From: Hofstenia miamia
Taxonomy: Eukaryota > Xenacoelomorpha > Acoela
Assembly: GCA_004352715.1 (NCBI GenBank)
Contig: SCFE01000040.1
Coordinates: 946,078-1,010,077 of the forward strand
DNA length: 64,000 nt
Reading direction: 5' to 3'
Shown here piece by piece: positions 1 through 11,772 of this stretch (positions within the stretch are counted from its first letter, which is position 1; each line of letters begins with the position of its first letter). The position numbers and the translations under genes were made by a program. The notes under the pieces were generated by a model. That model worked only from the letters and a program-made list of their open reading frames with translations. It had not been told where the DNA came from and searched no databases.

Positions 1-218
1 AGCAATGGCAGGATCAAGCCAGGTTTCAGTGATGAAAATGAAGTCAACAGGAGACTGCAAGAAGAAATTGTAAAAGCTGAGACGACGATTCAAAGATACA
101 AGACTGTGGGCATTGGCAAGCAACACGGAAAAGCCAGAGTTACGGGGAGGAGGAACATCAGAGTGAGATAGTCAGTCACGGCGAGGCGGATTACGGCGGC
201 GGGGACGAAGGCCAAAAG
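1..218 (-). pseudogene. LINE ORF2 fragment, start of AP-type endonuclease
   Basis: Read on the minus strand, the edge of the window encodes a peptide with LLANAHSLVS followed about 25 residues later by FIFITETWLDP. These are the first two conserved blocks (Asn and Glu metal-binding positions) of the AP-like endonuclease that opens ORF2 in CR1/L2/jockey-type LINEs. An Arg/Pro-rich stretch precedes it in the same frame, separated by one TGA. The frame runs off the left edge, so the rest of the element lies outside. It may belong to the same group as the minus-strand LINE at 13-15 kb, but the two do not overlap and this cannot be tested here. Confidence 0.75.
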
Positions 219-455
219 ATTTTACCTATAATTCAATATGGAGTATTGATATATGGTGGTACATGGTACTACTTATAACACATTACTGCCTTTTATAAAT
301 TCAAAAAAAGATAATAAGAATAATTAATTTTAAACATTCGAAAGATTCGACAAAACAGTTGTTTTTGTATAGTGATATACTCAATATATATGAATTATAC
401 ATATTTGAACTACTAAAGCACATAATAAAAATACAAAGAAAAGATTACCCGATGG
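219..455. other. AT-rich spacer, no feature seen
   Basis: No coding match, inverted end or tandem repeat was seen between the two LINE fragments. Confidence 0.5.
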
Positions 456-1290
456 AATTTAACTATTTTAATAAAAATTAATCACACATATAATACTAGG
501 GCTAAATTAAAAAACCAAACTTCAATAAAACAGCATAACTCTATGCTACAAAGATATTCTCTTCAAGTTAGGGGAAGTAAGATATGGAATTATATAAATT
601 CTAGGGCATTAATTAGTTGTAATATAGATAAAATATCTGAAAATGAATGTAATAGGTTCTTGAACAATATAAAAAGTAAAGTAATACAAGGAAATACTAA
701 TCTAATTGATTTAATATTCAAATAATAATTTAAATGTCATGGGTAATACAAATGAGCACCACTAGTGCTCAAAAATTATCCTTTCTAAACATAGTANAAT
801 TTAACTATTTCAATAAAATTAATCACACATATAATACTAGGGCTAAATTAAAAAACCAAACGTCAATAAAACAGCATAACTCTATGCTACAAAGATATTC
901 TCTTCAAGTTAGGGGAAGTAAGATATGGAATTATATAAATTCTAGGGCATTAATTAGTTGTAATATAGATAAAATATCTGAAAATGAATGTAATAGGTTC
1001 TTGAACAATATAAAAAGTAAAGTAATACAAGGAAATACTAATCTAATTGATTTAATATTCAAATAATAATTTAAATGTCATGGGTAATACAAATGAGCAC
1101 CACTAGTGCTCAAAAATTATCCTTTCTAAACATAGTAACAATAAATTAATAAAAAAACTAAAAATAATAAATAAAAATAACAAGTTAATGCACAAATAAT
1201 CTGGGGATTTTTAGCATTGTAAAGTGTATTTGTTTTTATTTTTTGTAAGTTTTTAGATAAATATACATCATTCATTCATTCATTCATTTC
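456..1290 (+). pseudogene. LINE ORF2 C-terminus and 3' tail, locally duplicated
   Basis: The + strand encodes the C-terminal end of a CR1/L2/jockey-type reverse transcriptase: HTYNTRAKLK, then YSLQVRGSKIWNYINSRA and a short basic helix ending at a TAA. The H-x-YNTR and G-x-K-(I/L)-WN blocks are the usual signature of these C-termini. The block is present twice, at 456-796 and 798-1138, with only a few differences, separated by a single N at 797. This looks more like a contig join than a true tandem copy. After the second copy an AT-rich 3' UTR ends in a short (CATT)n tail near 1267-1290, a typical LINE end. The element is strongly 5'-truncated. Confidence 0.7.
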
Positions 1291-1360
1291 CTTGGTAATG
1301 TACAGCGATTCTCAGCATTGAATGTTCTTCAGCATTTTGCCAATCTTGATCAAGAGAAAT

Positions 1361-1484
1361 CACAAGATGATAATGATTCCATTGATTCTGATGGCATATA
1401 TTTAAAAATCTTATTGAAAATGATGATTTAGTCATCTTAAAATTATAGTTCAATATATAATCCCATATTAGACCATACAGTATG

Positions 1485-1548
<64 letters not shown>

Positions 1549-1653
1549 GAATGACTTTATTTAGCCACTGAAGGCATACACAACAAAAAAATAATGATTC
1601 CATTGATTCTGATGGCATTATATTTAAAAATCTTATTGAAAATGATGATTTAG
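1361..1653 (-). repeat. LINE 3' tail with (AAT)n tract and long direct repeats
   Basis: An (AAT)n tract (about 1486-1546) is followed on the + strand by GACTTTATTTAGCCACTGAA and CATACACAACAAAAAAATAA. This is the same 3' UTR end as in the minus-strand LINE at 13.0 kb, so this is a very short 5'-truncated copy. A direct repeat of about 62 bp flanks it: GATAATGATTCCATTGATTC and what follows starts near 1366 and recurs (first base changed) at about 1591, where the gap cuts it off. The repeat looks like a long target-site duplication. The bases before the tract include the palindrome CCATACAGTATGG, also found at 13.0 kb. Confidence 0.6.
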
Positions 1654-2653
1654 NNNNNNNNNNNNNNNNNNNNNNNNNNNNNNNNNNNNNNNNNNNNNNN
1701 NNNNNNNNNNNNNNNNNNNNNNNNNNNNNNNNNNNNNNNNNNNNNNNNNNNNNNNNNNNNNNNNNNNNNNNNNNNNNNNNNNNNNNNNNNNNNNNNNNNN
1801 NNNNNNNNNNNNNNNNNNNNNNNNNNNNNNNNNNNNNNNNNNNNNNNNNNNNNNNNNNNNNNNNNNNNNNNNNNNNNNNNNNNNNNNNNNNNNNNNNNNN
1901 NNNNNNNNNNNNNNNNNNNNNNNNNNNNNNNNNNNNNNNNNNNNNNNNNNNNNNNNNNNNNNNNNNNNNNNNNNNNNNNNNNNNNNNNNNNNNNNNNNNN
2001 NNNNNNNNNNNNNNNNNNNNNNNNNNNNNNNNNNNNNNNNNNNNNNNNNNNNNNNNNNNNNNNNNNNNNNNNNNNNNNNNNNNNNNNNNNNNNNNNNNNN
2101 NNNNNNNNNNNNNNNNNNNNNNNNNNNNNNNNNNNNNNNNNNNNNNNNNNNNNNNNNNNNNNNNNNNNNNNNNNNNNNNNNNNNNNNNNNNNNNNNNNNN
2201 NNNNNNNNNNNNNNNNNNNNNNNNNNNNNNNNNNNNNNNNNNNNNNNNNNNNNNNNNNNNNNNNNNNNNNNNNNNNNNNNNNNNNNNNNNNNNNNNNNNN
2301 NNNNNNNNNNNNNNNNNNNNNNNNNNNNNNNNNNNNNNNNNNNNNNNNNNNNNNNNNNNNNNNNNNNNNNNNNNNNNNNNNNNNNNNNNNNNNNNNNNNN
2401 NNNNNNNNNNNNNNNNNNNNNNNNNNNNNNNNNNNNNNNNNNNNNNNNNNNNNNNNNNNNNNNNNNNNNNNNNNNNNNNNNNNNNNNNNNNNNNNNNNNN
2501 NNNNNNNNNNNNNNNNNNNNNNNNNNNNNNNNNNNNNNNNNNNNNNNNNNNNNNNNNNNNNNNNNNNNNNNNNNNNNNNNNNNNNNNNNNNNNNNNNNNN
2601 NNNNNNNNNNNNNNNNNNNNNNNNNNNNNNNNNNNNNNNNNNNNNNNNNNNNN
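1654..2653. other. Assembly gap (1000 N)
   Basis: Exactly 1000 N, so probably a placeholder of unknown true length. It cuts the second copy of the direct repeat at 1591-1653. Confidence 0.95.
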
Positions 2654-3936
2654 AGATAATAGATGGCGGGTTGATTGAGATAGTCAATTCGAAGAATTAT
2701 TGACAGAGGAAGAAGGGAGTGACAAGTCGACAGGGGAATTTTTTAGGAGAAGTGTAGGAAACTTGATTTTAAGTTCAGAGCAATAGCATAATCGAATTTA
2801 TTTGTAGAATTTGTTTCATAGCTTCTGTTCACATTGTCAACTTCTGTTCTCGTGAGACGTAATATATTGATCTGCAGTGGTATCAATAAAGGTTACCAAA
2901 TTTGTACAAATCCCATTACATCGAGGCTCTGAGTACATGAACGCACAAATATATTAATATACCAAACTTTTCACGTTGAAATAGATTTTGTAACATATGC
3001 TTATGGAACATATGCTTATGGAGCTAGTGGTCTTTTACAGAGTCTTAGCATCAAAGCTGTTAGAAATATCAACAAAAAATCGATCTTGCTGCTAATGTTC
3101 AAAATCAAAATTTGAATTCTTGCAAAATAAATTTGTGATGTAAAGCATGCGATTAATGTATATTCAAGTCTATAATATTTGTTAACCTTTGTTTTTGTGA
3201 AGTCATATTACGTCGGCTTAGTATTTTGTAGTATTAAATGCAATTTCATTCACCACATAGCAATTAAATGGTTGACTAGACTTAGGCGATTAACATATTC
3301 TGCATTACGTAATTACATTAAAATGAAATTATTTTTTCTAAAGATTTTCATCCAATTTCTACCTTTGAAAAGTCAAAATAATTTGGTCATTGTACTGAAA
3401 ATGGTTTTTTTGTAAAAGCCCAATGCTAATAAGTTTAGCCTGCAATGACTGCTAGTTATAATTATATTTTGCATTTCAAAACACAAAAGACAATAGAAAG
3501 TGATATAGATAGTTATAGGTTATAGATTTCTAGGGGTAAAAATGTCAGTTCTATAAATTGGTTTACTATTTAAGAATTTTAGACACATGTCAAATGAATT
3601 TGAGTTCGATGTCTTTTAAGTTTTGACTCTTTTATTTCTACATAATGTGGTTGTAGCTAGTATTATATTTAAGACTCAATTTAAGAAATGTTGAAATTCT
3701 CAATATTGTAATCTCTTCAACTGAATATTTACACTTTCGTTTGTATTGTATTATTTTAAAAGTGGTTTTGCTTCAATTATTACATTAATTTCACTGGTTT
3801 TCTCATTTTCTTTATGCATTGTCGGCACGCGTTGATGATAATATAGATCTCCGTTCACATATTATCTCAAATATTTAATTAATCATAAGTTTTTGAATGA
3901 CTTTAGTGTTGTGTTTTATAATGTAAACTGTCTTCT
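2654..3936. other. Intergenic sequence, no gene recognised
   Basis: No convincing reading frame was seen. Around 2830-2950 a less AT-rich patch carries an AATAAAGG polyadenylation-like site after a GTTCTCGTGAGACG stretch. It could be the R/U5 end of an LTR, but no second copy was found to prove it. The rest, to the 1000-N gap at 3937-4936, is AT-rich and featureless. Confidence 0.4.
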
Positions 3937-4936
3937 NNNNNNNNNNNNNNNNNNNNNNNNNNNNNNNNNNNNNNNNNNNNNNNNNNNNNNNNNNNNNNNN
4001 NNNNNNNNNNNNNNNNNNNNNNNNNNNNNNNNNNNNNNNNNNNNNNNNNNNNNNNNNNNNNNNNNNNNNNNNNNNNNNNNNNNNNNNNNNNNNNNNNNNN
4101 NNNNNNNNNNNNNNNNNNNNNNNNNNNNNNNNNNNNNNNNNNNNNNNNNNNNNNNNNNNNNNNNNNNNNNNNNNNNNNNNNNNNNNNNNNNNNNNNNNNN
4201 NNNNNNNNNNNNNNNNNNNNNNNNNNNNNNNNNNNNNNNNNNNNNNNNNNNNNNNNNNNNNNNNNNNNNNNNNNNNNNNNNNNNNNNNNNNNNNNNNNNN
4301 NNNNNNNNNNNNNNNNNNNNNNNNNNNNNNNNNNNNNNNNNNNNNNNNNNNNNNNNNNNNNNNNNNNNNNNNNNNNNNNNNNNNNNNNNNNNNNNNNNNN
4401 NNNNNNNNNNNNNNNNNNNNNNNNNNNNNNNNNNNNNNNNNNNNNNNNNNNNNNNNNNNNNNNNNNNNNNNNNNNNNNNNNNNNNNNNNNNNNNNNNNNN
4501 NNNNNNNNNNNNNNNNNNNNNNNNNNNNNNNNNNNNNNNNNNNNNNNNNNNNNNNNNNNNNNNNNNNNNNNNNNNNNNNNNNNNNNNNNNNNNNNNNNNN
4601 NNNNNNNNNNNNNNNNNNNNNNNNNNNNNNNNNNNNNNNNNNNNNNNNNNNNNNNNNNNNNNNNNNNNNNNNNNNNNNNNNNNNNNNNNNNNNNNNNNNN
4701 NNNNNNNNNNNNNNNNNNNNNNNNNNNNNNNNNNNNNNNNNNNNNNNNNNNNNNNNNNNNNNNNNNNNNNNNNNNNNNNNNNNNNNNNNNNNNNNNNNNN
4801 NNNNNNNNNNNNNNNNNNNNNNNNNNNNNNNNNNNNNNNNNNNNNNNNNNNNNNNNNNNNNNNNNNNNNNNNNNNNNNNNNNNNNNNNNNNNNNNNNNNN
4901 NNNNNNNNNNNNNNNNNNNNNNNNNNNNNNNNNNNN

Positions 4937-5350
4937 TTCTGATTTCCGCTTATTTCTCATCAAATCATGTTTCACTTCTCTCCTCACAAACTTTGCAATG
5001 ATAGTAGGGCATTCACCGTTCCTAGTTGGCAATCTATGACAAACTGAGATGTCCTCTACATTGATCTTCACGCATTTACTCACTGCGTCTCTTACCACTT
5101 TGTAGATGTCCTCATCTTGTCTAAACAGAATCCCAAAAATCCTCACATTATCTCTACGGCCATACTGTTCGAGCTTCTCTACTCCAAAATCAAATTTAAT
5201 ATTGTTTTTTTGACAAAAAAATTCTCTGTTAAAAAAATTCCTCGAAACTCGTTTGGGAACCCAAACAGTTACCCAGCAAGGACAATCATTGGAAGTACAT
5301 TCTACTTCATGGTGACTTCCTTCTTTTTAATTACGCGACATTACTTAAAT
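4937..5350 (-). pseudogene. LINE ORF1 fragment (coiled-coil / RRM-like, possible zinc finger)
   Basis: On the minus strand an open frame reads VEKLEQYGRRDNVRIFGI, then DISVCHRLPTRNGECPTII and a basic end at the gap edge. The LEQYxRRxNVRIFGI and HRLP blocks are typical of ORF1 proteins of CR1/L2/jockey-type LINEs, where a coiled coil leads into an RRM-like nucleic-acid binding domain. Upstream in the same frame is a Cys-containing segment (SNDCPCWVTVW, later REFFC) that could be a degenerate PHD-type finger. A stop lies just before it, and the 1000-N gap hides the C-terminus. The bases before the likely start (TTACACAGAT, AATTAGATTT) resemble those before the LINE start at 15.24 kb, suggesting a shared 5' UTR. 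Confidence 0.65.
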
Positions 5351-5439
5351 CTAATTAATCTGTGTAAATAATGTTATAGATTTAGTTCTATTGTAGTTCC
5401 TACAATAAAATGGGTCTGTTAAGTGTTTTGAACGATCAC

Positions 5440-5659
5440 AGCACTTACCGGTCAAAATGACCGGAATGGATAATGAAGGTATTCACGCGAAAATACAGTT
5501 AAAATTCAATGAAAACTTTTAATGATCACTAAAAATAATTTTGCATCATAATATAATGATTGTATCAAAATTACAAAACAGAAAGTTTACCTGAAAATTT
5601 TTACAAGACAAAAACATTTTGTTTCCGGTCAAAAAGACCGGTTTGGGTATTCTAGTGCT
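5440..5659. repeat. piggyBac-like MITE with GGTC...GACC subterminal palindromes
   Basis: The left end carries AGCACTTACCGGTCAAAATG followed by ACCGG. The right end, read inward, carries AGCACTAGAATACCC and then ACCGGTC...GACCGG. Both ends hold an imperfect CCGGTC(A/T-rich)GACCGG palindrome. The right end resembles the piggyBac-like end at 15.98-16.04 kb (GGGTATTCT shared). There is no coding capacity. TTAA occurs nearby on both sides but not exactly at the ends, so the target duplication is not proven. Confidence 0.45.
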
Positions 5660-6706
5660 AAGAAAATAAATTAAATCAAATTGTCATTTCTGTGTTCGAT
5701 GATAGCATTATAAAACGAAAAAAACTATTAATATTCTTCATAGAACTTTTGGAGGTGCACTTAACACAAGAAAAATAGCGCACACTGCATTCGTAAAATC
5801 ATGATATTCGAAAAAGCTTTATAGAGGAGAATACAGGATGCAATTATATTGCATCAAAAATTACATTATAATTGCACATACTTTGACATTTTAAGGACAG
5901 CTTAAAAAATTTTAAGACTTCAAAACTCATATTCATTCCCTTTAGATTAGGTTACTAATAATATTTAAAAGTCATTTCAAAATACAGATTTGATAGTTAC
6001 AAATTATCAATCAATGTTTAAAATATTTATAATGTAATGGGAACATCGATCCGTTAACGGTAATAATGATGAGATTGCCCTAAATGAAATTAAAGTATAT
6101 AAATGGGGTACAGCAAATTTAACCGAAAACAAATCTCACCGAAAAATACTATTACAGTAAAAATAGACATACACTATAAATGATTACATATTAAAATGAT
6201 ATGAAATGTCAAAAATATTTAAATTTTTCTATATAAATTAAACTTTAGGGTTAATACATATAAGCCTAAAAAACTGGAAAACTTTTTCCGAAAATAGATA
6301 GTGTATGCATAATGTGTTTTGAATATTTTCGATGAAATTTGTTTTCGGGGAATTTATGTCAAATCCTTAGAGAATTTTTATTTAATGAACACATCTCCCT
6401 TAGAAAAATTACAGCTTCTTTCCATTCTGAGAGAAATTTGGAAGATTAGAGATTTTATAGAATTAAAAAAAGGACCAACCACTACTTTTTACCACTATAC
6501 GAAATCTTGAAACTGACATAGGAACATTGAGATCTACATAGCAAATCTGTATGACAATATGAACAAAAATTTAGCGTGAATAAGGTATGAAAATAGATAA
6601 CATTAGATGGGTCAGTCAAATTTTTGTTCATATTGTCACAAAGATTTGCGATTTTGACCTCAAGGTTCCCTATGTAGGTTTCAAGATAAAAAGTACTAAC
6701 CTATAA
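5660..6706. other. AT-rich intergenic stretch
   Basis: No supported gene or repeat. Short open frames (for example near 6319-6510) show no recognisable motif and look like chance. Confidence 0.5.
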
Positions 6707-6843
6707 TGTAACATCCGTCAGTAGTTGTTGTTATTTATTGGCCAGCTCATGCACTTTTCATGTTTACTAGTGACTAGTTGTTTGTATGTTTGTGGATATT
6801 GTTAATATGATTGTATATAAGACCCAACAAAGCATCTGTAAAT
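6707..6843 (+). repeat. LTR fragment, family shared with 16.7 kb
   Basis: The stretch from about 6742 to the gap (GTGACTAGTTGTTTGTATGT, then GTATATAAGAC and CATCTGTAAAT) matches the reverse complement of 16724-16822 over about 100 bp. GTATATAA is a good TATA box for an LTR promoter. The copy begins TGTAACATCC and is cut by the 403-N gap at 6844-7246, so its 3' end and any internal region are unseen. Confidence 0.5.
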
Positions 6844-7246
6844 NNNNNNNNNNNNNNNNNNNNNNNNNNNNNNNNNNNNNNNNNNNNNNNNNNNNNNNNN
6901 NNNNNNNNNNNNNNNNNNNNNNNNNNNNNNNNNNNNNNNNNNNNNNNNNNNNNNNNNNNNNNNNNNNNNNNNNNNNNNNNNNNNNNNNNNNNNNNNNNNN
7001 NNNNNNNNNNNNNNNNNNNNNNNNNNNNNNNNNNNNNNNNNNNNNNNNNNNNNNNNNNNNNNNNNNNNNNNNNNNNNNNNNNNNNNNNNNNNNNNNNNNN
7101 NNNNNNNNNNNNNNNNNNNNNNNNNNNNNNNNNNNNNNNNNNNNNNNNNNNNNNNNNNNNNNNNNNNNNNNNNNNNNNNNNNNNNNNNNNNNNNNNNNNN
7201 NNNNNNNNNNNNNNNNNNNNNNNNNNNNNNNNNNNNNNNNNNNNNN

Positions 7247-9455
7247 TCCTTTGAAAATCTGTTTAGATTTAAAATAGAAATTTAATTATGTTGATTATTT
7301 TTGTAGTTTGTACTTTATTGTAATAGTTAATAATTTTTTCAGCATTCATTTGTTATTTGTTTGCTAATTTTTTATTATATATCTGATAGATTTCCTGATC
7401 AGATAGTATTTTTTGTTTGAGCTGACAGATTATTCTATTCTTTTTTGCAGTAATCAAGATTTGTTTATAACTTTGAAAATGTTGAATGTAATTTTTTTAA
7501 TGTATTTTACTAGAATGTAGAATTAGCCTGGCAACAATGAGTGGGAGTCAGGTCTCTCATGACACCCCTGCATTAAAAGCAGTTAATACTTGAGTATATT
7601 ACTCAAGGGGGACCAGGAATCTGGAAAAATCATAATAATGCATCACATTGGTTTGCTATTTACAAATACAATACAGAAATTTATATCATCCAGGTGTTAA
7701 ACAAAAATCACTAATGTTTCTGATTTTTATTTTATACTGGTACACCTGCAGGTATATTATTCCAAATTTTTGTTTACAAAAATAAAGAAGCATTTCAAAA
7801 AGCAGATCTGACAGGATTTAAATCTGTAATTTCCATATTAGAAATGGCTGTGTTGTCTTACACTACAAATCTGTAAAATACTTTTTAGAAATATATAAGC
7901 TACCTAGAATTAGTCCAAAGTAAATATGACACAAAACAAATTAGCATTTATATATTAGCTATGAATTATGATATTACAGAGCACAAGGCATGCTAATGCA
8001 ATTCTTTAATCATCAGGCTAAATCTAAACATTGTCAGGGTAAAATATACATATATTGTAGAGTCACTCAGGGAAAATTCGTGATTATTATTTATTATATT
8101 TAGATTTGTAATGACGTCAGTATGAAATATCTCCTTATTTTGATTTTAGTTTACGAAAATCACTTCTTGTCCACTTGATTTGGTGCTACATAATATTATT
8201 GCTCAAATTAAATTGCAAGGGAAAAATGTGACATGATTATCTGCTGATCTTTATTTGTAAACAAAGACAGGTAATCACTTGAATTGTATAAATTGAGAAA
8301 CAATGTTGAGAAAGGTTAATAGAATTTGTCTAGCCTCAGTTACTGTTTGCTTTTACTTATTTTTCTTTTTTGATATGAAACTAATTGCTTAAGTTTGGCA
8401 ACAATTTGGGAGTGCTTTTTCAAGTACAGGGCAACACATAGCTCCTGAGATCATCTCTGATCTTACCAGCCCAAATTGTGGACCAATTAGGTTAGGTATA
8501 TGGTTATGTATTTGGTAATAATAAAACCCTCATTTAATGTTCAACATGTACATGCACTTATAAATGATAACACTGTGATGATACCATGCTGTTGGCTAGC
8601 ATGAATTTCTGGCAATTACAGACTATTATTTAGTGAGCTGAGAGATAATGTAACATCCTCCACCTGGCCTATTTGCACTGTGTATTGTTGCTAATAACTA
8701 CCACTCAGTAAATTGCAGGTGAGGAGTTACTATGTTGGTGAACCGCCAAACTTTTCCTCTCTACTTAACTAGTTAGGTTAATCAAGTACTAATCATCACT
8801 ATTTAGGTGACGAAGCCGTGTGACGTTTCCTCTTCGAATCATCTGTGGGCTACTGCCCGAAGCCGATCTCCACATCACAGTTCCTCTCCTTCATGAATGA
8901 TTGACCAAATCCACTGCACCGTCTCAGCTCAATGAGGACTAATTATGTGTACCTTACCTTAGCTCAGTGCGTGTACTCATGTCAAGTTGTAACTGACTTA
9001 AACTCAATTTTGTAAAGTGTTTGTTGGTTTGATTAAGTAAAGCAACCGGGCATTGACACTAACTGCATTTAAATAATATTAAAGTAGCCATTACCATAAA
9101 ATTACTGGCTTTGTAAATTAATTAATAGATTGCAGTTTCCTATACTTACATTTAATAACAATACATGTAAGGTCATTTATTCGGTTGATTATAGTCAAGT
9201 CTCCTACTATTAAGAATAGACATATATTCCTAGGGTTCAACTATCCAGTCGTTTCGAGCATCTATTATTTCATACATGTATAGATTGATAGTCAGACTAA
9301 GCAAGCATCAAAAAACTCGTAACTGCTCCCGTGATGGAATCCAGCCACTACTCGACACAACTTGCTTAGCTGAACATTTTATTAAATATCAAACCAGATA
9401 AATGAAGAATGAAAATAAAATAAACTCCGAAGAATTTATTGTTCATCAATTTTCC
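7247..9455. other. Intergenic stretch, no gene recognised
   Basis: No open frame with a recognisable motif. A less AT-rich patch at about 8650-8960 begins TGTAACATCC, like the LTR fragment at 6707. It could be an old repeat but shows no matching end. Confidence 0.45.
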
Positions 9456-9714
9456 TTTCAGTACCTGCTGATTTTGAAATTTGAATTATTCTTCTGCCAA
9501 TATGGCTGTTCTTACATAAGCGCAATTTCACTTGTTACAATTCGTCAAAAATTACTTAATTGGCTCTGGTAATTTTCTTAGAATGCACAATATTGTAACT
9601 TGGTTGCATCTTACAAAATGAATAGGATAATTAACTAAATTTTTACAATCATAATTCTGATCACTATTAATCATTCGACGTTAATCTCTGTTTGCAGCTT
9701 ATTCCTTTTGGATG
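9456..9714 (+). repeat. Left terminal inverted repeat
   Basis: Inverted copy of 11738-11994 with about ten substitutions. Near its inner end it carries TAATCTCTGTTTGCAG, which resembles a 3' splice site pointing into the element. The flanks lose similarity at once. Confidence 0.75.
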
Positions 9715-9942
9715 ATGCTACACGCCCTCCTCAGCTTGCGTTATGGACAGCACTGGTCGCTCCCCATGCATGAGAGTGTCTGCTTTTCATATAAGTGACT
9801 CCGCCTCAGAATCTTCCCATGTTATCATCGCGTATTCAGATTGCTTCGACATTTTTAATACTGCCTCACGTTTGGTGGTAACAGTGTTTGCATATTTTAG
9901 GAATCAAGTCTCTCTGATATTCTCCGCTATAGGTGTCATCTC

Positions 9943-11772
9943 TCACAATTCGTTCATCTTTCGTGAGAAAATTTCAAAGTATTTCTCATATAAGCAAATG
10001 CCTTTTATTGCTATTAGGAGCATCATTTGCGCATCAGCTTTGCATGTGTGGGCTAGATCTGCTCTCATCTGCGTATTCGGATAAAAGAATGTAAAAACCT
10101 TTCGTAGGCTGCACGTATTTGCTACATCTTTACAGAAAAAGCTGATGGTTTCTACATCTTTACAGAAAAAGCTGATGGTATCTACTACTTCCTGCTCTGA
10201 TATGTTGCCAGGATCATTCTTTCCAATGCGCATCATAGTGACAATCTCCACTCTCTTTGTTACGTCATAGTAGCGATACTTTTGTTCCCACATATCAGTC
10301 CATACAATATCGTTAACTCCCGAAAACAGCATAACTGCCCACGGCTGGCGTTTCTCTATTTCATCCCTCAGTTCTTGGAGTTGGATGTGTATTGCTCTTC
10401 CCCTTGTATATAGCTGATCTGGGGTGATGTTTCCTTCTATGTAAATGCGTTCTTTATTGTCATTATCTAGCAATATCTTTTTCGTTCTCTTGTAATCTTC
10501 CCGTTCTGTCATCTCTACGGCTTTACGTTGTGAGTTCACGTATGATTTGTATTCGTGTAGAAATGCTTTTGCTGGTCGTACCTCTTTCGGGAGTCTCCAT
10601 CTTGGCAGTACCATAGGTATTGCAATCGTTTTTGGCGGCGTACATAGTAAGATCTTTGTATCAACGAGTCTCTCAATTTCATCATAGGTGCCCATTGTGT
10701 TAGATGCCATTGCTAAGCCAATGGTGGCGGGGTAGTTCATTTTCGCTTCTGGGATTGTCTCCCAAAATGATTGCGTTAATCCCCGTTTGCTTAATTTCAT
10801 TCGTATGCGTTCTTGTATGTCAATTTTCGATGTGATGCATTCGACGTGAATGCTATCAGTGAACATTAGCTTCATCATTGCGACCATTTGCTGTTCCCTT
10901 ATCCTCTGGTAGTTCCTTTCTGCTATCTCCTTCTTTTCCTTTGTTACTTTTATTTCTACCAGGAATCGTTCATCATCGGTGTTGATCCATTCGATCGTGC
11001 TGTCTTGGCTTATGTCTCCCCACTTTTCAATATTTATTCTATCAATCACTGTTTGTGTCTTTGGGGATAGTAATAATTGTGATGAAGTTAGTAGTTGTTC
11101 CTCCTTGATGATTTACTGTTGTGATTTTGTCACCATTTCTACTGGTGTCGTTATTCCACCTTTCTTTAGCATTTCGGCTCTTTTGATTATTTTTGTGAAT
11201 GTGCATCTCAGGCGGTTTCTGGCATGATGTTTCATGTTTTCATCTATCACTTGTTGCACGTTCTTCTGTTTTACTAGTTGTATTATGTCCTTCATGTCGA
11301 TTAATCTGCATTTGATTATCTTCTTCGTAGTTATCCACGGCTGGTTCTGTAGTTGTTTTAGTCGTGTTTCTGATGTTGCACCCCACATGTACTTTTATAT
11401 GGGTTCCTCAAATATCTGTAGCTCACTCAGGCATATCCCTGTGATGTTGGCCAGTTCTACTATCGACATTCTTCCTGTTGGGTGATGCTTTGTTATCAGC
11501 CTACTTATTAGTTTCTCCATCATCTGCATCGGTTTCTCATTCTTGTTTGGGGATTCGGTTTTTTCAAAGTGTCCTTTCAGTATCCAGTTTTTTGTCTGCA
11601 TATTCATCAGTGATAACGTGATCTCGAACTTTTTCGCCTTTGTGAGTTTTATTCTTTGGTTCCTTGTTATGGCAAATGCAGCACTATGTGAAATGAAATT
11701 CTTGAGGTGAAGGAAACTGATGTAGTAGGCCCTATCATCCAAAAGGAATAAGCTGCAAACAGAGATTAACAT
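9943..11772 (-). pseudogene. Long broken ORF inside the inverted repeats, function unknown
   Basis: One minus-strand frame is open for about 610 codons, from a TTG/ATG-rich start in the inner edge of the right repeat to a TGA at 9943, except for two in-frame TAA codons (11395-11397 and 11113-11115). The product is rich in Lys, Glu, Arg and Met with an amphipathic-helical look. A 10-residue unit (xTISFFCKDV) is repeated in tandem by an exact in-frame 30-bp duplication at 10122-10181. Beyond 9943 another frame stays open towards 9715, suggesting a frameshift. I do not recognise the protein. A GVND motif and a later DLAH recall SGNH-hydrolase blocks III and V, but no GDS block was found and the match may be chance. 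Confidence 0.55.

Noticed and set aside
3875-5146. Long open frames running through N gaps (also at 1650-2687, 11966-13202, 42420-43734, 59267-59942)
   Set aside because: N is translated as X and hides stops. Only the sequenced ends carry information, and these were annotated separately where they match something.
9743-10084. Plus-strand 113-codon frame opposite the unassigned ORF
   Set aside because: It overlaps the minus-strand frame, has no motif, and is explained as a shadow of the longer frame.
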